From Spirochaetaceae bacterium (lineage in GTDB: Bacteria; Spirochaetota; Spirochaetia; Treponematales; Breznakiellaceae), in the NCBI GenBank assembly GCA_031283025.1, contig JAITCP010000166.1:1-17299 (forward strand): a stretch of 17,299 bases of DNA, written 5' to 3'. Shown piece after piece: positions 13,271-17,299 of this stretch. The notes under the pieces are model-generated. The model was given only the letters and a program-made list of their open reading frames with translations, did no database searches and was not told the DNA's origin. Made by a program: the position numbers and the translations under genes. Within the stretch, counting starts at the first letter, position 1, and the number at the start of each line of letters is the position of its first letter.

Positions 13271-14362
13271 ATGAAAATAGAAGTCTATTCTCCGACCATC
13301 AAACGGAAGGAGATGGATGCTGTGCTTACAACAATGGTGGAAGACCAGGTAGGGCCGGGGGAGCATACCCAGTTCCTTATCCATACGGCCAAGGATACCC
13401 TCAAATTCGATTATTGCCTTGCCCTGCGCAGTCCGGTTTTTGCCCTGCAGTTGGCCCTGGAAACACTTCTGGCCCGGAAGCAGGCGGAGGGAATAGAAGC
13501 CGTTTCTCCTTCCGCCGGGGGTGGCGATGACAGTGAATCGGTTCCCAGAGGGAAAGGGGTGATCATCTCCGCCCTTTCTCCCTTTTACTACGAGCGGGTA
13601 ATCCGCAGCCTGGGCCTTGTTCCCCTGTACTGCGATACGGCCGCCGATTCACCCCTCATGGCGGAAGATAAAATCACGGCCCTTATGGCGGCAAAGCCCC
13701 TGTGCATCGTATTTCGCCACACGCTGGGCTATCTGCCGGAGGCGGAAAGCGTTTCCTCGCTGGGTCTTCCGGTAATCGAAGACTGTTCCCAAAGCGCTGG
13801 GACGGTTCTGGGCGGGAAACAAGCCGGTTCCTTTGGCACGCTTGCCATTCTGGGGCTGGAAGAAAGGGACATGATCACCGCCGGGGGAGGGGCCTTGCTC
13901 TTTGCCATAAACCGCAAAGACGCCGCCCTGCTCCGTTCGCTGGGGGAACTGCCCCCCGAATACCTGCTGCCCGACCTTAACGCGGCAATGGCGGCGGTTC
14001 AATTCCGGGAAGAAGCAAAGAACCTTGCCCGGCGGGCGGAACTGGCCGGGGCCTATATCCAGGCAAGCATGAGGACAAGGCACCAGCGTTTCCGCGAGAC
14101 GGAGGGGCTGGAATACAACAACTACTCCTTTTCCCTGATACTGGAAAGCGGGGTAAAGGATGTCAAATCCTATGCAAAACGGAAAGACATTGAAGTGGAA
14201 GAAGCCTTTGACACGACGCTGGCGGGAAGCGGGGCGATTCCTTCGGCCCAATGTCCCTGCGCGTATTCTCTTTCCTTGCGGACGGTGTTGTTTCCCCTGT
14301 ACCCGCGGCTTGGCGCGCAGGCGGCGGAGCGGGTAGCCAAGCTGATCATGACCCTTCCCTAA
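13271..14362 (+). CDS. DegT/DnrJ/EryC1-like protein lacking the PLP lysine
   Basis: A 363-residue fold-type I PLP-enzyme homologue of the sugar aminotransferase family. Family landmarks in order: the opening VYSPTIKRKEMDAVLTTM, LRSPVFALQLALETLL, PVIEDCSQSAG with the pyridine-contacting Asp171, GGKQAGSFGTLAILGL, and CPCAYSLSLRTVLFPLYP near the end. In active members SFHPTK-x-x-x-x-GEGG supplies the Schiff-base lysine. Here the segment is GLEERDMITAGGG with Arg199 at the lysine position, so aminotransfer activity is doubtful; it may be a binding or regulatory protein. The start at 13271 is chosen because the family N-terminus begins there; an in-frame TTG at 13235 lies within the promoter. No ribosome binding site precedes the ATG, and the predicted transcript starts there. 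It is probably co-transcribed with nadK, 42 nt downstream. Confidence 0.85.
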   Translation: MKIEVYSPTIKRKEMDAVLTTMVEDQVGPGEHTQFLIHTAKDTLKFDYCLALRSPVFALQLALETLLARKQAEGIEAVSPSAGGGDDSESVPRGKGVIISALSPFYYERVIRSLGLVPLYCDTAADSPLMAEDKITALMAAKPLCIVFRHTLGYLPEAESVSSLGLPVIEDCSQSAGTVLGGKQAGSFGTLAILGLEERDMITAGGGALLFAINRKDAALLRSLGELPPEYLLPDLNAAMAAVQFREEAKNLARRAELAGAYIQASMRTRHQRFRETEGLEYNNYSFSLILESGVKDVKSYAKRKDIEVEEAFDTTLAGSGAIPSAQCPCAYSLSLRTVLFPLYPRLGAQAAERVAKLIMTLP

Positions 14363-14404
14363 TAAAGGTCGATAGGTTGATAGATCGATAAGGTTGTTGA
14401 ATCG

Positions 14405-15268
14405 ATGCAAAAAAAAGCCCTGTTATTTGTCAATAAAAAGAAACCCGCCGCATCCGCCTTGGCCGAACAAATCACGGCGGTTCTGGAAAATTCCGGCTTT
14501 CAAGCGGATCTCTTTTCTTTTGAAAATAAAACGGAAGCCTGCAATACTGCAAGCGTTGACATTAGTTTTAGCCTGGGCGGGGACGGGACGGTTCTGTACG
14601 CTTCCCGGATCATGGCCCCCCTGGAAACGCCGGTACTGCCGGTAAACCTGGGTACGCTTGGGTTTATCGCCGCAGTGGCCCCTTCTCAATGGGAAGAAAC
14701 TTTTAGGCTCTGGGAACAAGGCAAGGCGGTCATTTCCCGGCGGCTCATGCTGGACGTAACAGTGGAGCGGGAAGGGAAAAACATTTTTCAAAGCGCCTGC
14801 CTTAACGATGCGGTTATTTCCGCGGCTGGAATTGCCAAGCTGGTCCGGCTGGAAGTGGAAGCGGAAACCGCCGCCGGCAACACAATTAACCTGGGGCGTT
14901 TCCGGGCGGACGGGCTTATCGTTTCCACGCCGACAGGCTCTACCGGCTATTCAGTAGCCGCCGGAGGGCCTATCATCGATCCGGAAATGGCCGCTGTGAT
15001 CATCAATCCCATCTGCCCCTTTACCCTTGCAAACCGGCCCATCGTTGTTCCCGCGGAAGACCGTATTATTACCGTTGTTGAACCGGAACAGCGGAGCGAT
15101 GTCCTCCTTACCGTAGACGGCCAGGTAACCGAACCGCTTCAAAGCGGAGACAGGATCATAGCCCGCAAATTGCCCCAGGCGCTGTGCCTTATCGCCTCTG
15201 ACCGCTGGGCGTTCTACCGGGCGCTAAAAACCAAACTTGCCTGGTCGGGGGGGGAAAACAATGCTTGA
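14405..15268 (+). CDS. nadK: NAD kinase
   Basis: A 287-residue cytoplasmic enzyme that phosphorylates NAD to NADP using ATP or polyphosphate, the source of cellular NADP. Signature motifs are intact: GGDGT at 58-62 with catalytic Asp60, NLGTLGFIA shortly after, LNDAVI for NAD binding, TPTGSTGYSVAAGGPI from 175, and NPICPFTLANRPIVVP near the end. Length is normal for the family. The ribosome binding site is weak (AAGG about 12 nt upstream), and the 42-nt gap before it contains an imperfect 16-17-nt direct repeat built on TCGAT. The gene overlaps recN by 8 nt. The NAD kinase-recN pairing is common in bacteria. A run of eight G near the 3' end lies in the last codons. Confidence 0.96.
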   Translation: MQKKALLFVNKKKPAASALAEQITAVLENSGFQADLFSFENKTEACNTASVDISFSLGGDGTVLYASRIMAPLETPVLPVNLGTLGFIAAVAPSQWEETFRLWEQGKAVISRRLMLDVTVEREGKNIFQSACLNDAVISAAGIAKLVRLEVEAETAAGNTINLGRFRADGLIVSTPTGSTGYSVAAGGPIIDPEMAAVIINPICPFTLANRPIVVPAEDRIITVVEPEQRSDVLLTVDGQVTEPLQSGDRIIARKLPQALCLIASDRWAFYRALKTKLAWSGGENNA

Positions 15269-17027
15269 AGAACTTTCTATCCGTAACTATGCCCTTGTTG
15301 ACAGCCTTTCTCTTTCCTTTGAGAGCGGCCTTAACATCCTTACAGGGGAAACCGGTGCGGGAAAATCGATCATAGTGGGCTCGTTAAGTTTTCTTCTGGG
15401 GGGCAAGGCCGATGCCGACGTGATCCGCACCGGCTGCGACGAGGCGGGGGTTTCCGCAGTTGTCCGCATTGCAGCCGCCAATGCCGACGCGCGCAATTGG
15501 CTTGCGGACAGGGACATTGACATTGAAGACGGCGCCGTAGTAGTACGCCGGAACCTCAAGGCTTCCGGCAGGTCTTCCATTTATGTGCAGAATGTTCCCC
15601 TTACCCGCTCCGATCTGGCCGATCTTATGGGTATGCTCTTTGACCTTCACGGCCAGCATGACCATGAATCCCTCCTCCGTAAGGACACCCACCGCCGCTG
15701 CCTGGACCGTTTTGCCGGCATAGAAGGGGAAGCGGCGGCCTTTAACGATCTTTTTACAACGCTGGCGGAAAAGAAAAAGGCCCTGGAGTTTTCCCGTAAT
15801 TCGGAACGGAACCGTGAAGATCGCATAGAACTCCTTAGCTATGCGGCGGACGAAATAACCAAGGCCGCCCTAAAAACCGGGGAAAGCCGGGAACTGGAAG
15901 CGGAAGCACAGCGCCTTGCTTCCTTTGAAAAACTCAGCCGGGAAGCGGAAAGCGCCGCCGCCTTTCTCTTTGACGGGGAAGCGTCGGTGTTGAGCCTGGC
16001 CCGCAAGGCCCGCAGTTCCCTGGAAGCGGCTTCCTCCATGGACGAAAGCCTTGCCGCCGTTTGCAAGCGCATGGACGACCTTTACTTTGAGGCGGAGGAT
16101 CTTTCCGGCGAATTGCGAAGTTACCGGGACGGTCTTTCCTATGAACCGGGCAGGCTGGAGGAAGTGGAAGACCGGCTGGGGCTGATCTTCCGGCTTAAAA
16201 AGAAGTACGCCCGTTCAGAAGGAAGCGGGGAAGGCCGTGCCGCAGATGAAACAGGCAGGGAAATAAGCGTTGAAGAAGCAATCCTGACCTACAAAACAAA
16301 GGCAGAACAGGAAATAGAAGCCCTTTCCCAATCAGAAGAAAACCGGGAAAAACTTGCCGCGGAGATCGCCGCTCTGGAAAAAACGCTTGTGTCAAAGGCG
16401 GCAGCCCTTAGCTCCAAACGGGGGGAGGCATCCCAAAAACTGGGGGCGCAGATCAACGCGATATTGCAGCGGCTTGGTATGCCCAAGGCCCGTTTTGCGG
16501 TAAACTCGGCCTCCAAAGGAAAGGGCCCCAGCGGCAACCTTATCTGCGGCCCCTGGGGCGCTGACGACGTGGAATTCCTCATCTCCGCCAATCCCGGCGA
16601 ACCGCTCAAGGAACTGGCCCGCATCGCTTCCGGCGGCGAGCTTTCCCGCGTCATGCTGGCAATCAAAACCGTGCTGGCCGAATCTGATGCCATAGAAACT
16701 CTTGTTTTTGACGAAATAGACACCGGCATAGGTGGGGAAGAAGCGCTGGCAGTGGGGGAATATCTAAAAAAAATCGGTTTTATCAAACAAATATTCTGCA
16801 TTACCCACCTGGCAAGCATAGCCGTCCGGGCGGACAACCATATCCGGGTGGAAAAAAAGGACGCGGCGGGCCGCACCCAAACCACGGCGCGCCTCCTTTC
16901 CGGCAAGGGCCGGCGGGAAGAAATCGCCCGTATGCTTGCCGGAGATTCCGCTGGAGCCGCCGCCCTTGCCCATGCGGACGATTTATTGTTAAAATATGGG
17001 GAACCTCTAAAAACCGGTTGTTTTTAG
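15261..17027 (+). CDS. recN: DNA repair protein RecN
   Basis: A 588-residue SMC-like ATPase acting in double-strand-break repair by recombination. Walker A is GETGAGKS at 29-36, after the usual MLEELSIRNYALVDSL start. FDLHGQHDHESLL follows, then a coiled-coil region, the ABC signature IASGGELSR at 455-463 and Walker B LVFDEIDTG at 481-489, with THLASIAVRAD after it. It is longer than the usual ~555 residues: a hydrophilic insert of about 20 residues (KYARSEGSGEGRAADETGRE) lies near 315-332, and the last ~9 residues (GEPLKTGCF) are encoded by a palindromic repeat that also supplies the stop codon. ATG 15261 is chosen by homology and by the G-rich site before it; it overlaps nadK by 8 nt. An upstream in-frame TTG at 15237 is unlikely. 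Confidence 0.96.
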   Translation: MLEELSIRNYALVDSLSLSFESGLNILTGETGAGKSIIVGSLSFLLGGKADADVIRTGCDEAGVSAVVRIAAANADARNWLADRDIDIEDGAVVVRRNLKASGRSSIYVQNVPLTRSDLADLMGMLFDLHGQHDHESLLRKDTHRRCLDRFAGIEGEAAAFNDLFTTLAEKKKALEFSRNSERNREDRIELLSYAADEITKAALKTGESRELEAEAQRLASFEKLSREAESAAAFLFDGEASVLSLARKARSSLEAASSMDESLAAVCKRMDDLYFEAEDLSGELRSYRDGLSYEPGRLEEVEDRLGLIFRLKKKYARSEGSGEGRAADETGREISVEEAILTYKTKAEQEIEALSQSEENREKLAAEIAALEKTLVSKAAALSSKRGEASQKLGAQINAILQRLGMPKARFAVNSASKGKGPSGNLICGPWGADDVEFLISANPGEPLKELARIASGGELSRVMLAIKTVLAESDAIETLVFDEIDTGIGGEEALAVGEYLKKIGFIKQIFCITHLASIAVRADNHIRVEKKDAAGRTQTTARLLSGKGRREEIARMLAGDSAGAAALAHADDLLLKYGEPLKTGCF

Positions 17028-17036
17028 AGGTTCCTT
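16998..17036. repeat. Dispersed palindrome, copy 3 (variant, contains the recN stop codon)
   Basis: GGAACCTCTAAAAAC at 17000-17014 pairs perfectly with 17020-17034 around CGGTT, with two further wobble pairs outside. Compared with the other copies, one stem pair has changed on both sides (T-A to C-G), keeping the pairing. The recN stop codon TAG at 17025-17027 lies within the right arm. It may also serve as a weak 3' end signal for recN. Confidence 0.8.
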
Positions 17037-17040
17037 TGCA

Positions 17041-17066
17041 GTTTCTCGCCCTTCGGGCTGCGAAAC
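17041..17066. repeat. Small hairpin between two palindrome copies
   Basis: GTTTC (17041-17045) pairs with GAAAC (17062-17066), and inside it GCCC pairs with GGGC around TTC, with an internal loop between the two stems. It lies between palindrome copies 3 and 4 and may be part of one composite repeat with them. Confidence 0.55.
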
Positions 17067-17083
17067 GTGCGTTTTCAGAGGTA

Positions 17084-17113
17084 AATCTCTAAAAACTGAA
17101 GTTTTTTGAGATT
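17084..17113. repeat. Dispersed palindrome, copy 4 (TGAA orientation)
   Basis: AATCTCTAAAAAC at 17084-17096 pairs with GTTTTTTGAGATT at 17101-17113 around TGAA, with a single T-T mismatch. It is the only imperfect copy. Its left flank (about 17069-17083) matches the flank of copy 1 in inverted orientation. Confidence 0.82.
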
Positions 17114-17139
17114 CCCTATGCAAGATGGATAAAAACCGC

Positions 17140-17168
17140 TTGCACAAATTAGAAATACCTGTTACATT
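17140..17168 (+). promoter_or_regulatory. Candidate promoter for the V-ATPase operon
   Basis: TTGCAC at 17140-17145, a 17-nt spacer and TACATT at 17163-17168 (4 of 6 to the -10 consensus). It lies 38 nt before the subunit E start codon and after the recN-side repeats, so the V-ATPase genes probably have their own promoter. TATAAA at 17171-17176 is an alternative -10. Confidence 0.35.
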
Positions 17169-17205
17169 TGTATAAAAGGCGTATCTTGATCAAAAAGAGG
17201 AATCT

Positions 17206-17299
17206 ATGGACATTCAACTTCAAGAACTTATCGACAAGATAAAGAAAGAAGGGATTGAGTCCGCCCAGACAGCGGCGGCCAAACTCAAGGCGGAGGCGC
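17206..17299 (+). CDS. atpE: V-type ATP synthase subunit E, N-terminal part (truncated by window end)
   Basis: The first 31 residues are visible, beginning MDIQLQELIDKIKKEGIESA and continuing as an Ala/Lys-rich amphipathic helix. This is the start I expect for subunit E of spirochaetal V/A-type ATPases, the peripheral stalk protein joining the catalytic head to the membrane sector. AGAGG at 17196-17200 lies 5 nt before the ATG. In Treponema subunit E opens an operon with the A, B, D, I and K subunits, which should follow outside the window. The assignment rests on a short piece only. Confidence 0.75.
   Translation, partial: MDIQLQELIDKIKKEGIESAQTAAAKLKAEA

Noticed and set aside
13649..14410. 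253-codon open frame on the minus strand
   Set aside because: Antisense to the DegT-like gene; its Arg/Pro/Gly-rich product is typical of a shadow frame in GC-rich coding DNA.
16289..16906. 205-codon open frame on the minus strand
   Set aside because: Antisense to the conserved C-terminal ATPase part of recN.

Overview
The window looks like chromosomal DNA of a spirochaete, most likely a host-associated Treponema of the termite-gut type. This is inferred from the tandem genes for large surface-type lipoproteins with loose lipoboxes, the start of a V-type ATPase subunit E gene, an Rpn/PD-(D/E)XK nuclease of the sort abundant in those genomes, and dispersed AATCTCTAAAAAC palindromes. No rRNA, tRNA, CRISPR array or complete insertion sequence was seen.

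Region 1 (1-12094) is a probable polysaccharide-utilisation locus. An AraC-type regulator on the minus strand (253-1083) is divergent from five tightly packed plus-strand genes. They encode two multi-domain beta-sandwich lipoproteins (1376-3529, 3537-5726), a GH30-type glycoside hydrolase lipoprotein with three N-terminal Ig-like domains (5946-8657), an outer-membrane beta-barrel protein overlapping it by 8 bp (8650-9822), and a lipoprotein with cadherin-like and Ig-like repeats (9832-12024). A strong rho-independent terminator (12049-12092) closes the unit. The set reads as surface glycan binding, glycan cleavage and outer-membrane passage, with no SusC/SusD pair. Between the second lipoprotein and the hydrolase are three tandem 32-nt hairpin units with compensatory base changes, followed by a second palindrome that can fold in two mutually exclusive ways.

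Region 2 (12098-13270) holds an Rpn-family nuclease gene on the minus strand. A 13-17 bp-arm palindrome lies at each side of it, and the downstream copy supplies the nuclease stop codon and last residues. Further inverted repeats and an extended -10 promoter follow.

Region 3 (13271-17299) is housekeeping: a DegT/DnrJ/EryC1-like protein that appears to lack the PLP lysine, NAD kinase (nadK), recN overlapping nadK by 8 bp, two more palindrome copies (one carrying the recN stop codon), and the first 94 nt of a V-ATPase subunit E gene running off the window.
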